Counted from the stretch's first letter, positions 17,694 through 26,992 are shown. The stretch: DNA of 64,000 bases from Homoserinibacter gongjuensis (GCF_030161875.1 NZ_BSVA01000001.1:2046001-2110000); one strand, 5' to 3'. The notes: generated by a model from the sequence alone, not told the origin. Program-made: numbers and translations.

Positions 17694-17782
17694 TGTCGAA
17701 AATGCAGGAGTCGCCGCCCGCCCGCCGCGGATGTGCGGGCCTGTGGCCTCCGACACGCCCGAGATCTCCTGCATTTTCGACA
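17694..17782. repeat. Palindromic element with 17-base perfect arms (same arms as inside smc)
   Basis: Arms TGTCGAAAATGCAGGAG (17694-17710) and its exact reverse complement (17766-17782) flank 55 bases of GC-rich DNA, between mutM and the Bax1-like gene. The same arms, with the same spacing class, occur at 22867-22953 within the smc coding sequence. No transposase is encoded. It is either a REP/MITE-like mobile palindrome or a structural site. Confidence 0.85.
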
Positions 17783-17873
17783 AAGGCACGGGGCAAGCGG
17801 ATGCGGCGATCGCACAGCCAGGAAGGCACCCGCCCCGGTAATCTGGGTCGAGGACCCGACGTAAGGACACGCC

Positions 17874-18676
17874 ATGGCCAATCCCGCTTTCTCGACGAAC
17901 CCCGCCTTCAACGGCAAGGGGTGCCCACGATCCCGACGCCGACCGCCGAGCAGTTGCAGACGCAGTTCGAGCTGCCGTCGGCGCCCGACCCGGCCGCTGC
18001 CGCACCGATGACGGTCGACGGCACCGTGCGCGTCTCGTTCGCGACCTTCGGCGTGCTGCTCCTGGGGGCCGCGATCGGATGGGTCACTCTGCCGATCGTG
18101 CCGTTCCTCTTCATCGGCGCCGCGATCGTCGGCTTCGTGCTCGCCCTCGTCAACATCTTCAAGCGCGAGCCCTCGCCGGCACTGATCCTCGGCTACGCGG
18201 GCGCGCAGGGCATCTTCCTGGGCGGCATCTCCTCGCTTTTCGAGTCGATGTATCCGGGGATCGTCACGCAGGCCGTGCTGGGAACCTTCGCGGTCGTCGG
18301 CGTCACCCTCGTGCTCTTCGCGAGCGGCAAGATTCGCGCCTCGGCACGGGCCACGAAGATCTTCCTCGTCGCGATGGTCGGCTACCTCGTCTTCTCGCTC
18401 ATCAACGTGGGGCTCATGGTCTTCGGCGTCTCCACCGACCCGTGGGGCCTGCGCACCGGCGTCGAGATCTTCGGCATCCCGCTCGGCATCCTCCTGGGCG
18501 TGCTCGCGGTACTGCTGGGTGCGTACTCGCTCGTGCTGGACTTCGACTTCATCCAGAAGGGTGCGCAGAACCGCATCCCGAAGAAGTACCAGTGGACCGG
18601 CGCCTTCGGCATCATGGTCACCGTCATCTGGCTCTACCTCGAGATCCTGCGCCTCATCGCCATCGCGCGACGCTGA
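17874..18676 (+). CDS. Bax1-inhibitor-1 / YccA family membrane protein
   Basis: Multi-helix membrane protein of about 268 residues after repair, of the UPF0005/BI-1-like family. The cytoplasmic N-terminus MANPAFSTNPAFNGKG is typical of the actinobacterial group and is joined to VPTIPTPTAEQLQTQFELP after adding one G to the GGGG run at 17918-17921. Seven hydrophobic segments follow, with SLFESMYPGIVTQAVLGTFAVV and the C-terminal DFDFIQKGAQNRIPKKYQW loop conserved in the family. Function is unknown; homologues are proposed to be pH-dependent calcium leak channels. Confidence 0.85.
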
Positions 18677-18700
18677 GGCCTCGAGCCGACGCTTCGAACA

Positions 18701-18727
18701 CGGCCCCGCGGATCATCCGCGGGGCCG
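18701..18727. terminator. Hairpin between convergent genes
   Basis: A perfect 13-base stem (CGGCCCCGCGGAT and its complement) with almost no loop sits in the 59-base gap between the Bax1-like gene and the GNAT gene, whose 3' ends face each other. Probable bidirectional terminator. Confidence 0.7.
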
Positions 18728-18735
18728 TCGTCGTC

Positions 18736-19802
18736 TCAGAGCTCGAGCTTCCAGGCGCCCTCGTAGCCCATCGGCACGAAGCCGAGCGCCTCGTTCACGT
18801 CGAGCATGTGGCGGTTCTCGTCGGCATTCCAGGTGGTGATCGAGGGTGCCCCGGATGCGTGCGCGCCAGCTGGGCGAGGTTCGCGAGCTTGAGCAGCATC
18901 CCGAGTGCGTGGCCGCGGTGCTCGCGCAGCACGAGGGTGTCGCGCTGCTCGACGGGGGCGGATGCCGCAGGCGGCACCGAGAGCTGCGTGAAGCCCGCGA
19001 GGTGGCCGTCGGGGGCCTCGGCCGCGACCGTCAGCAGAACCGTGCCGTCGCTGTTGGTGCGCTCCTCGTGCTCGGCGACGCGGTCGCCGGTCCAGATGTC
19101 CTCCGGTTCTTCGAGCGCCCCCTGCGGCGCGTCGGTGCTCATGCGCGTGTAGAGCACGGCCATGTCGTCGCGGAACGCCTCGGGTGTCGTGCCGGTCCAC
19201 TCCCGGATCGTGTAGCCGTCGCCCGTGCGAGCGCGCGCCGCTGCGAGACGTGCGTCGAGCCCGTCGGCATCGAGCGGCAGCGGGAGGCGGCTGCCGCGCA
19301 CCACTTGCTCGAGCCGGTAACCGCGGTGCAGCAGGAAGCGCACCTCGGGATTGTCGGCGGGAAGCGAACCCGAACCGGTCGGCGGCTCGATGCGCGGACC
19401 GGGGCCCTCGGGCGAGACGATGTAGACGATCGCGTGGGTGCGGCCCTCGGCCCGGGCACGCGCCTCGGCGTGATCCATGATCGCGGTGCCGATGCCGCGC
19501 CCGCGGTACGCGGGCAGCACCCGGGCGTCCACCCAGCACGCGCGCGTGTCGCCTTCAGCGAGGTGCTCGTACAGACCGCGTGCGACGATGCGGCCGTCCA
19601 GGCGCACGGCGAACAGGTGGTGCGGGGAGTGCGGGTCCTGGAACCACCCGAGCAGGGTCTCGGCCGTCACTCGCACGTCCGGGGTCCCGTAGCCCAGCTC
19701 CTCGACGGTGTTGCGCACCTCGACCGTCTCGGCGAAGTCGGCCCACGCGGTGCCGCTGCGCTCGCTGGGGATCGGCAGCTCCTCGACGACGATGTCGCTC
19801 AT
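18736..19802 (-). CDS. GNAT-family N-acetyltransferase, two-domain
   Basis: About 355 residues after repair. The first acetyltransferase domain has the acetyl-CoA binding segment [22 protein letters not shown], and the second has [20 protein letters not shown] and the ending [26 protein letters not shown]. Tandem GNAT domains recall mycothiol synthase, but key similarity is not strong enough to claim that. A frameshift at about 18850 (CCCC run) splits the last 35 residues. The start ATG at 19802 ([17 protein letters not shown]) is preferred; the open frame upstream has no homology. Confidence 0.8.
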
Positions 19803-19850
19803 CCGCCCAGCCTGACACCGATGCCGGGCCACCGCATCCGACCAGCTGGC

Positions 19851-19920
19851 CAAACGCTGCAGCGTTGAGCGGCGCGCGCCCGAAATGACTGCCGCGCCGG
19901 GCATGGCGCTGCAGCGTTTG
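19851..19920. repeat. Palindromic repeat family CGCTGCAGCGTT, copy 2
   Basis: A 70-base element with arms CAAACGCTGCAGCG (19851-19864) and its exact complement (19907-19920). The centre contains GCGCCCGAAATGACTGCCGCGCC, related to the centre of the copy at 15073-15139. It sits in the divergent gap between the GNAT gene and smc, just upstream of the smc promoter region. Confidence 0.75.
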
Positions 19921-19989
19921 TGAACCGAGGCGAGCGCGCCGGACGGTAGCGTAGAGCGACGCGAGCCGCGAGCACGGAGGAGGTGGCCG

Positions 19990-22900
19990 GTGCATCTGAA
20001 GAGCTTGACCCTCAAGGGGTTCAAGTCGTTCGCCCAACCGACCACCTTCGCCTTCGAGAAGGGCGTCACATGCGTCGTCGGCCCGAACGGATCGGGCAAG
20101 TCGAACGTCGTCGACGGCCTCGCCTGGGTGATGGGCGAGCAGGGCGCCAAGACGCTGCGCGGCGGCAAGATGGAGGACGTCATCTTCGCCGGCACCGCCA
20201 CGCGTGGGCCACTGGGGCGCGCCGAGGTGCAGCTCACGATCGACAACGCGGATGGCGCACTGCCGATCGAATACGCCGAGGTCACGATCTCGCGCACGCT
20301 GTTCCGCAACGGCGGCAGCGAGTACGCGATCAACGGCGAGCAGTGCCGTCTGCTGGATGTGCAGGAGCTGCTCTCCGACTCCGGTCTCGGACGCGAGATG
20401 CACGTCATCGTCGGACAGGGCCAGCTCGACCAGGTGCTCCACGCGACCCCCGAAGACCGGCGCGGCTTCATCGAGGAGGCGGCCGGCATCCTCAAGCACC
20501 GCCGCCGCAAGGAGAAGACGCTCCGCAAGCTCGACGCGATGCAGGCCAACCTCACGCGCCTCTCCGATCTCGCCGGCGAGATCCGCCGCCAGCTCAAGCC
20601 CCTCGGGCAGCAGGCGCAGATCGCGCGCGAGGCCCAGACCATCGCCGCGATCGTGCGGGACGCGCGGGCCCGCCTGCTGGCCGACGAGGTCGTCGAACTG
20701 CGCCGCTCGATCACGGATGTCACCCGCACCGAGTCGGAGCGCAAGACCGAGCGCGTCGTGCTGCAGGAGCAGCTCGACCAGTCGAAGCTGCGTCAAGCCC
20801 GCATCGAGCAGTCGGAGAGCTCGGATGCGGTCGACGAGGCCCGGCGCATCGCCTTCGGCCTCGAGCAGGTGCAGGACCGCCTGCGTTCTCTCTACACGCT
20901 CGCCAATCAGCGCCTCTCGTTGCTCTCGCAGCAGTCCGAGCTGCCGGGCATGGGGGCGACGCTCTCGGAGTCGACCGTTGCCGACGCCTTCGCCGAGGCC
21001 GAGCGTCTGCAGAGTGGTATCGCCGAGGCGGAGGCGGTGCTCGGGCGGGCGACGGCGGCGACCGCGACCGCACGGGCGAGCCTCGACTCGCTCGACGAGG
21101 AGATCAGCGCCCAGTCGGCGCTCGTGAGCCAGCACGACCTCGAGCAGGGACGCCTCGCGGGTGCCGTGCGCGCCGCCGAGGAGCGGCTCGGCGCCTTGCG
21201 TGCGCAGCTCGAGCGGCAGCGCACGGCGCTCGCGGCCTCCGAGGAGCGTCGCGAGGCTGCCCGGGCCGAACTGCTCGCCCTCGAGGGCGACGACGAGGGC
21301 GTCGCCGAAGACACCGAGCTCGCCCACGCCGTCACCGCGGCCGAACAGGCGGTCACCTCGCTGCAGGATCGCGTCGACGCGCTCCGGGAGGAACTGCACA
21401 CCGCCGAGCGCGAGCGCGACGCCCTCGCGGCGCGCACGAGCGCCCTCACGATGGCGACCGACCAGCAGGACGGATCGCAGCAGATCATCAATCTGAGCGG
21501 CATCCGGGGCCTCGTGGCCGAGCACATCAAGGTCGAGTCCGGCTACGAAGCAGCGATCGCCGCCGCCTTCGGCTCGCTCGCCGACGCCGTGCTCGCCGAA
21601 AGCTGGGATGCCGGGGTTGCGGCCCTTCGGCATGCCCGCGACGCCGAGGCGGGGCGCGTGGAGATCGTCGTGGCCGACGCCGCGGCTCCCGCCGATCCGA
21701 CGGGACTGCCGACCGGGGTGCGCAGTGCCGCGTCGCTCGTGACAGGACCCAACGGCATCCGAGGCGTGCTCGCCGGCGTCGTGGTGGCCGACGATCTCGA
21801 GGTGGCGCGCGCCGCCTGGCCCGCGCTCGCGAAGCTCGGCGGCATCACGGTGATCACGCGTGCGGGCGACGTGCTCGCCGAGCACGTGCTGCGCGGCGGA
21901 TCCGGCGCCGGACGCAGCCGTATCGAGCTGCTCGCCGAGCGGGATGCCGCGCAGCAGAAGCTCGTGGGCGTCACCACCACGATCGAGCGCCTGGCGCACG
22001 AGCTCGCCGAGCAGCGCGAGAAGCTCGACCTGGCCCGCATCGACCTCGTGCAGGCCTCGACGGCGCTCAAGCAGTTCGAGGCGCGCCTCGCCGAGCGCTC
22101 GGAGGCCCTCGGACGTTCGCGCGTGCAGCTCGAGGCGGCCGCCGCCGAGAGCGAGCGCCTCGCGGAGGCGATGGGCGGTCTCGGCGAGCAGGTCGCGGTC
22201 GCCGAGGCGGGGGTCGAGAAGGCCATCGCCGATCGCGACGCCCACGCGGCGACGCCGCGCCCCATGCTGGATGTGTCGGCCCGCGACGAGCTGCTCAGCG
22301 AGCTCGAGAACGCGCGCACCGTCGAGGTGGCGGCCCGCGTCGAGCTCGAGACGGCACGCGAGCGTGTACGCGCCCAGCGCGAGCAGGCCGAGCAGTTGAA
22401 GCGCCGACTCGAGGCCGAGCGTGCCGCGGCGGAGGAGGCCGCGCGGCTCGCTGTGATCCGCCGCCACCAGATCGAGGCGGCGCAGGGCGTCATCGAGGTG
22501 CTGCCGGCCGTGCTCGACACCGCCGATCGCTCCGTCGCTGAGGCGCGCGTCGCGCTCGCCGCCGCCGAGGCCGACCGCGCCAAGCAGAACGAGGAGCTCG
22601 CCGAGCTGCGGCGCACCGAGGCGGGGCTGCGCGAGCGGCTCGCGGCCCTCAACGAGAACGTCCACGGCCTCGAGATGCAGGCCTACGAGAAGAAGCTGCA
22701 CCTCTCGAGCCTGCTCGAGCGCGCCGCCGACGAGCTCGGCCTCGTCGAGGACGTGCTCGTCGCCGAGTACGGACCCCACGTGCCCGTTCCCGTCGACGCG
22801 CCTGCCGCAGCCGCGTCGCCCGCCGCCGACGTGCCCCCGCATCCGCCGCTCCGAGCCCTGCCGCAATGTCGAAAATGCAGGAGAATTCCGAGCACCCCCG

Positions 22901-23700
22901 AGAACTCGGGAGCGGATGCGGACGCTGAGGCCGGTTCTCCTGCATTTTCGACAATCGAGGCCGGCGACGACGTGCCCGACGCGGTGCAGCAGACGGATGC
23001 CGTGGCGACCGAGCCGTTCGACCGCGCGAAGCAGAAGGCGCGCCTCGAGAAGGCCGAGCGCAAGTACGCCCAGCTCGGCCGGGTGAACCCGCTGGCCCTC
23101 GAGGAGTTCGCGGCGCTCGAGCAGCGCCACAAGTTCCTCACCGAGCAGCTCGCCGACCTCACGGCCACCCGCAAGGACCTGCTCACGATCATCGACGAGA
23201 TCGACGAGAAGATGCAGGACATCTTCGCCGCCGCCTTCGCCGACACGAAGGCCGCGTTCGACGAGGTCTTCCCGCTGCTCTTCCCGGGCGGCACCGGCTC
23301 GCTGCACCTCACCGACCCCGACAACCTGCTCACCACCGGCATCGAGGTCACGGTCAAGCCCGCGGGCAAGAAGATCGAGCGCCTGTCACTGCTCTCGGGC
23401 GGCGAGCGCTCCCTCGCGGCGGTCGCGCTGCTGTTCGCGATCTTCACGGCGCGGCCGAGCCCGTTTTACATCCTCGACGAGGTGGAGGCGGCGCTCGACG
23501 ACGCCAACCTCGGCCGCCTGCTGAGCGTCATCGAGCGGCTGCGCGAGAACTCGCAGCTCATCGTGATCACCCACCAGAAGCGCACGATGGAGATCGCGGA
23601 TGCCCTCTACGGCGTCTCGATGCGGCAAGACGGTGTGAGCGCGGTCGTCGGGCAGCGCGTCGTGACCGAGGCGGAGTCCCAGGGCGAACGCGCGAGCTGA
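19990..23700 (+). CDS. smc: Chromosome segregation ATPase SMC, carrying an in-frame palindromic insertion
   Basis: SMC organises and segregates the chromosome. The 1236-residue protein has an N-terminal ATP-binding half with GPNGSGKSNVVDGLAWVMGE (about residues 31-50), a long coiled coil, a flexible hinge near residues 500-640 (INLSGIRGLVAEHIKVESGY onward), a second coiled coil, then the signature LLSGGERSL (about 1135) and Walker B PFYILDEVEAALDD. A GTG start at 19990 follows GGAGGTGG. Residues about 960-988 are encoded by an 87-base palindromic element, in frame and without stops, in a Pro/Ala-rich linker just before the C-terminal coil. The frame is intact throughout. Confidence 0.96.
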   Translation: MHLKSLTLKGFKSFAQPTTFAFEKGVTCVVGPNGSGKSNVVDGLAWVMGEQGAKTLRGGKMEDVIFAGTATRGPLGRAEVQLTIDNADGALPIEYAEVTISRTLFRNGGSEYAINGEQCRLLDVQELLSDSGLGREMHVIVGQGQLDQVLHATPEDRRGFIEEAAGILKHRRRKEKTLRKLDAMQANLTRLSDLAGEIRRQLKPLGQQAQIAREAQTIAAIVRDARARLLADEVVELRRSITDVTRTESERKTERVVLQEQLDQSKLRQARIEQSESSDAVDEARRIAFGLEQVQDRLRSLYTLANQRLSLLSQQSELPGMGATLSESTVADAFAEAERLQSGIAEAEAVLGRATAATATARASLDSLDEEISAQSALVSQHDLEQGRLAGAVRAAEERLGALRAQLERQRTALAASEERREAARAELLALEGDDEGVAEDTELAHAVTAAEQAVTSLQDRVDALREELHTAERERDALAARTSALTMATDQQDGSQQIINLSGIRGLVAEHIKVESGYEAAIAAAFGSLADAVLAESWDAGVAALRHARDAEAGRVEIVVADAAAPADPTGLPTGVRSAASLVTGPNGIRGVLAGVVVADDLEVARAAWPALAKLGGITVITRAGDVLAEHVLRGGSGAGRSRIELLAERDAAQQKLVGVTTTIERLAHELAEQREKLDLARIDLVQASTALKQFEARLAERSEALGRSRVQLEAAAAESERLAEAMGGLGEQVAVAEAGVEKAIADRDAHAATPRPMLDVSARDELLSELENARTVEVAARVELETARERVRAQREQAEQLKRRLEAERAAAEEAARLAVIRRHQIEAAQGVIEVLPAVLDTADRSVAEARVALAAAEADRAKQNEELAELRRTEAGLRERLAALNENVHGLEMQAYEKKLHLSSLLERAADELGLVEDVLVAEYGPHVPVPVDAPAAAASPAADVPPHPPLRALPQCRKCRRIPSTPENSGADADAEAGSPAFSTIEAGDDVPDAVQQTDAVATEPFDRAKQKARLEKAERKYAQLGRVNPLALEEFAALEQRHKFLTEQLADLTATRKDLLTIIDEIDEKMQDIFAAAFADTKAAFDEVFPLLFPGGTGSLHLTDPDNLLTTGIEVTVKPAGKKIERLSLLSGGERSLAAVALLFAIFTARPSPFYILDEVEAALDDANLGRLLSVIERLRENSQLIVITHQKRTMEIADALYGVSMRQDGVSAVVGQRVVTEAESQGERAS
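22867..22953. repeat. Palindromic element inserted in frame in smc
   Basis: Arms of 19 bases, TGTCGAAAATGCAGGAGAA (22867-22885) and exact complement (22935-22953), flank 49 bases that contain a second small hairpin (CCCGAGAACTCGGG). The outer 17 bases of each arm are identical to those of the element at 17694-17782; the interior differs. At 87 bases it preserves the smc frame. Confidence 0.9.
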
Positions 23701-23706
23701 GTGGCG

Positions 23707-24261
23707 CTACGCCACCGGCTCGCCGTTGACGGTGAGCACCCGCCAGCCGTCGCCGTCCCGCTCCATCGTCGACACGGCACCGTTGAGCACGACCTCGACG
23801 GGGTAGCCGGTGAGCCGGATGAGGGTGTACTTCATGATCGTGCCGTGGCACACCACCACCACGTTGCGCCCGGGGTAGTCGGCGTCGATGCGCGCGAGGC
23901 CCCGCAGGCCCCGGGCTACGACGTCATCGAGCGACTCTGCGCCGGGGTACGCGCGGTCGGGCCAGCGCTCGATCGCCTCCGCGCTCGGCGTGCCCTCGAG
24001 GGGGCCGTAGTCGCGCTCCGCGAGCTCGGGATAGGCGGGCCCGAGCTGCAAGCCGAGGTCTTCGGCGACGATGCGTGCGGTCTCGCGCGCCCGGGCGAGC
24101 GGGGAGCTCACGATGGCGTCCCACGTCCACTGCGTCAGCATCCCTTCCGCCTCGCGCGCCTGCTGACGCCCGGTGTCGTTGAGGTGGATGTCGCTCGACC
24201 CCTGGAGGAGTCCGTCGCGGTTCCAGTCGGTCTGGCCATGGCGGATGAAAGCAAGGGTCAC
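23707..24261 (-). CDS. Histidine phosphatase family protein (phosphoglycerate-mutase-like)
   Basis: About 184 residues. The phosphohistidine motif is RHGQTDWN (LAFIRHGQTDWN) near the N-terminus, the second catalytic His is in VVVVCHGTIMKY, and the acid/base Glu lies in YPELAERDYGPLEG. The substrate is not predictable; this family includes broad-specificity phosphatases. A GTG start at 24261 puts the RHG motif at residue 7, as is usual. It converges on smc with only 6 bases between stops. Confidence 0.87.
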   Translation of the reverse strand: MTLAFIRHGQTDWNRDGLLQGSSDIHLNDTGRQQAREAEGMLTQWTWDAIVSSPLARARETARIVAEDLGLQLGPAYPELAERDYGPLEGTPSAEAIERWPDRAYPGAESLDDVVARGLRGLARIDADYPGRNVVVVCHGTIMKYTLIRLTGYPVEVVLNGAVSTMERDGDGWRVLTVNGEPVA

Positions 24262-24390
24262 CCGTCCATCCTGCCTGACGCTGCGGTGCAGGAGCTCCCG
24301 GGCGTGGGCGTAGAGGGGGCTCGGAGGTCCGGGCATCTCCGCCTCGGTTCCTGCACGACTGCATCCGACAGCGCCGGGTAGCCTGGCTGC

Positions 24391-25260
24391 ATGGCGGCAT
24401 CCTGGTCTCTCGGCGGCGCATTGCGCGGCATGTTCCAGAAGGCGACGATCGACGAGAACACCTGGGACGACCTGGAGACGGCGCTGCTGAGCGCCGACTT
24501 CGGCCCGGATCTCACCGAGACGATCATCGACGAGCTGCGCGCGAGCGTCGAGCGCTACCGCACGACCGATCCGAAGGACCTGCAGCGGATGCTGCGCGAG
24601 TCGATCGAGGAGCGCCTCGCGAAGCTCGACTCCACCTTGCACCTCACCGCGCGGCCCGCCGTCGTGCTCGTCGTCGGCGTGAACGGCGTGGGCAAGACGA
24701 CGACGATCGGCAAGTTCGCGAAGTTCCTCACCACGCACGGCCGCAGCGTCGTCGTGGGGGCCGCCGACACCTTCCGCGCCGCGGCCGTCGAACAGCTCGC
24801 GACCTGGGCCGAGCGGGCGGGCTCACGCATCGTGCGGCCGCAGCAGGCGGGGCAGGATCCGGCATCCGTCGCCTTCCAGACCGTCGAACTCGCGCAGCGT
24901 GAGGGTGTCGAGATCGTGCTCATCGACACCGCGGGCCGACTGCAGACCAAGTCGGGTCTGATGGACGAGCTCAGCAAGGTGCGCCGCGTCGTCGAGAAGC
25001 TCGAGCCCATCGCCGAGGTGCTCCTCGTGCTCGACGCGACCACCGGGCAGAACGGGCTCGCACAGGCCGACGCCTTCATCCAGCACGCGGGAGTGACCGG
25101 GCTCGTGCTCACCAAGCTCGACGGCTCGGCCAAGGGCGGCTTCGTGCTCGCCGTGCAGCAGAAGACCGGCATCCCGGTCAAGCTCGTGGGGCAGGGCGAG
25201 GGCATCGACGACCTCACGGGCTTCACTCCGCACGTGTTCGCGCAGCAGCTCGTCGGCTGA
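24391..25260 (+). CDS. ftsY: Signal recognition particle receptor FtsY
   Basis: SRP receptor GTPase, 289 residues, essentially an NG domain without the long acidic N-terminal region seen in enterobacteria. N-domain MFQKATIDENTWDDLETALLSADFG; G1 GVNGVGKTTTIGK (about residue 95); DTFRAAAVEQL; DTAGRLQ; TKLDGSAKGG; and a C-terminal GEGIDDLTGF. It acts with Ffh (31278-32849) to deliver membrane proteins to the translocon. It is close to smc, the usual actinobacterial order. Confidence 0.96.
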   Translation: MAASWSLGGALRGMFQKATIDENTWDDLETALLSADFGPDLTETIIDELRASVERYRTTDPKDLQRMLRESIEERLAKLDSTLHLTARPAVVLVVGVNGVGKTTTIGKFAKFLTTHGRSVVVGAADTFRAAAVEQLATWAERAGSRIVRPQQAGQDPASVAFQTVELAQREGVEIVLIDTAGRLQTKSGLMDELSKVRRVVEKLEPIAEVLLVLDATTGQNGLAQADAFIQHAGVTGLVLTKLDGSAKGGFVLAVQQKTGIPVKLVGQGEGIDDLTGFTPHVFAQQLVG

Positions 25261-25264
25261 GCGG

Positions 25265-25323
25265 GCCGCCGGCGGCGGGGGCGGTTCTCCCGCCGCAGGG
25301 GCGCGGCTCCAGCCGCGCCACGA
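25265..25323. repeat. Palindromic repeat at convergent genes, family GGCTCCAGCCGCGCCACGA, copy 1
   Basis: Between ftsY and the convergent GH13 gene: an imperfect GGCGGCGGG / CCCGCCGC pair followed by a hairpin in CGGCTCCAGCCGCGCCACGA (25304-25323). The last 20 bases recur exactly at 46034-46053. Probable bidirectional terminator belonging to a dispersed family. Confidence 0.65.
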
Positions 25324-25330
25324 ATCACCG

Positions 25331-26992
25331 TCAGCTGAGACGGTGGTCTCCGGGGCGCAGCACCCGCAGCCAGCGGTAGCCGTAGGGCTCGAGTTCGACG
25401 TCGACGCGACCGCGCGGGCCGAGCGGGGTGGTGGCCTCGCGCAGCAGGTCGGCGAGCACGGTGTCGTCGGGCTCGCCCGCCACGGTGATCGGCACGGTTG
25501 CCGCCTCGGGCGCGAAGTTGTGCAGGGCGATCATGCGTCCGGTGTCGGAACGCACCGAGTGGGCGAAGACCGCCGGCACGTCGTGCTCGAGGATCTCGAG
25601 CTCGCCCCAGCCGATCTCCGAGGAGGAGCGGTAGCGCGTGATGAGCCGCTGCATGTGCCGCAGCAGGGAGTCGGGGTCGTGCCGCTGCGAGATCACGTTC
25701 ACGTGCTCGGGCGCGTAGCCGCCGCTCGGGGGCCGCGACACGAGGCGTGAACGCGGCGCCGTCGAGAAGCCGCCATGCTTCTCGTCCGACCACTGCATGG
25801 GTGTGCGCACCGACATCCGTCCCGGAATCTCGAGGTTCTCGGCCATGCCGATCTCCTCGCCGTAGAACAGCACCGGCGTGCCCGGCAGCGAGAACAGCAG
25901 GCTGTAGACCATGCCGATGCGGCGCGGATCGCCGTCGAGCATCGACGGCAGGCGACGCACGATGCCGCGACCGTAGACCCGCATCCGCTCCTCCGGCGCG
26001 AAGGCCGCGAAGACCTCCTCGCGCTCCGCGTCGGACAGCTTGTCGAGGGTGAGCTCGTCGTGGTTGCGCACGAAGTTCGCCCACTGCATCTCGGGCGGCA
26101 GGGGCGGGCGGGTCGCGAGCATCTCGGCGAACGGCCGCGCGTCGGAGCGCGCGAGCGACAGGTAGAGCCACTGCATGCCCATGAAGTCGAACTGCATCGT
26201 GAGCTGGGATGCGCCATCGCCTCCGCCGAAGAACTCCAGCTGCTGCTCATACGCCAGGTTCACCTCGCCGAGCAGGATCGCCTCGCTCGAGCGCCGTTGC
26301 AGGAAGCGACGCAGGTCGCGCAGGTGGTCGTGCGGGTCGCCCCCGACGCCCTCCGGCAGCTCGAGCAGGAACGGCACGGCGTCGACACGGAACCCCGAGA
26401 CGCCCAGCTCGAGCCAGAACCCCATGACCCGCGCGATCTCGTCTTGCACGAGCGGGTTGGCGATGTTGAGCTCGGGCTGGTGCTTGTAGAAGTTGTGCAG
26501 GTAGTAGCGGTCGACCTTCGGCTCGTAGGCCCACACGCTCGTCTCCTCGCCGGGGAAGACGGATGCCGCCTCCTTCTTGGGCTTCTCGTCGCACCACACG
26601 TAGTAGTCGTGGAAGACGGAGTCGCGGCTCTGCCGAGCCTTGCGGAACCAGGGGTGCTGGTCGGAGGTGTGGTTCACGACGAGGTCGATGATGACCCGCA
26701 TGCCGCGATCCTTCGCCATGCGCATGAACTCGACGAAGCGGCCCAGGTCGCCGAGTCGTCCGTCGACGTTCAGGAAGTCGGTGATGTCGTACCCGTCGTC
26801 GCGCCCGGGGGTCGGATAGAACGGCATGAGCCAGAGGCAGGTCACCCCCAGGTCGGCGAGGTGGTCGATGCGGTGGGCGAGCCCCTCGAGGTCGCCGCGA
26901 CCGTCGCCATCCCAGTCCATGTAGGTCTCGACGTCGAGGCAGTAGACGACCGCGGTCTTCCACCACAGGTCGCTCGTGTCGGTGATCTTCAT
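25331..26992 (-). CDS. GH13 alpha-amylase-family enzyme, trehalose-synthase-like
   Basis: A 553-residue glycoside hydrolase family 13 TIM barrel. Visible motifs: VVNHTSDQHPWF (region I), GFRVDAVPFLLELP with the nucleophile Asp (II), ILLGEVNL with the acid Glu (III) and NFVRNHDELT (IV), then a beta-sandwich C-terminus. The start DLWWKTAVVYCLDVETYMDWDGDG resembles trehalose synthase (maltose to trehalose isomerase) and related alpha-glucosyl-transferring enzymes. No maltokinase domain or gene is nearby, so the exact product is uncertain. It overlaps the upstream LLM gene by four bases and should be co-transcribed with it. Confidence 0.82.
   Translation of the reverse strand: MKITDTSDLWWKTAVVYCLDVETYMDWDGDGRGDLEGLAHRIDHLADLGVTCLWLMPFYPTPGRDDGYDITDFLNVDGRLGDLGRFVEFMRMAKDRGMRVIIDLVVNHTSDQHPWFRKARQSRDSVFHDYYVWCDEKPKKEAASVFPGEETSVWAYEPKVDRYYLHNFYKHQPELNIANPLVQDEIARVMGFWLELGVSGFRVDAVPFLLELPEGVGGDPHDHLRDLRRFLQRRSSEAILLGEVNLAYEQQLEFFGGGDGASQLTMQFDFMGMQWLYLSLARSDARPFAEMLATRPPLPPEMQWANFVRNHDELTLDKLSDAEREEVFAAFAPEERMRVYGRGIVRRLPSMLDGDPRRIGMVYSLLFSLPGTPVLFYGEEIGMAENLEIPGRMSVRTPMQWSDEKHGGFSTAPRSRLVSRPPSGGYAPEHVNVISQRHDPDSLLRHMQRLITRYRSSSEIGWGELEILEHDVPAVFAHSVRSDTGRMIALHNFAPEAATVPITVAGEPDDTVLADLLREATTPLGPRGRVDVELEPYGYRWLRVLRPGDHRLS

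Noticed and set aside
19555..23307. A 1250-codon open frame antisense to smc
   Set aside because: It is a codon-bias shadow in a GC-rich genome: low-complexity Arg/Ala/Leu content, no domain motifs, while the plus strand gives a complete SMC.
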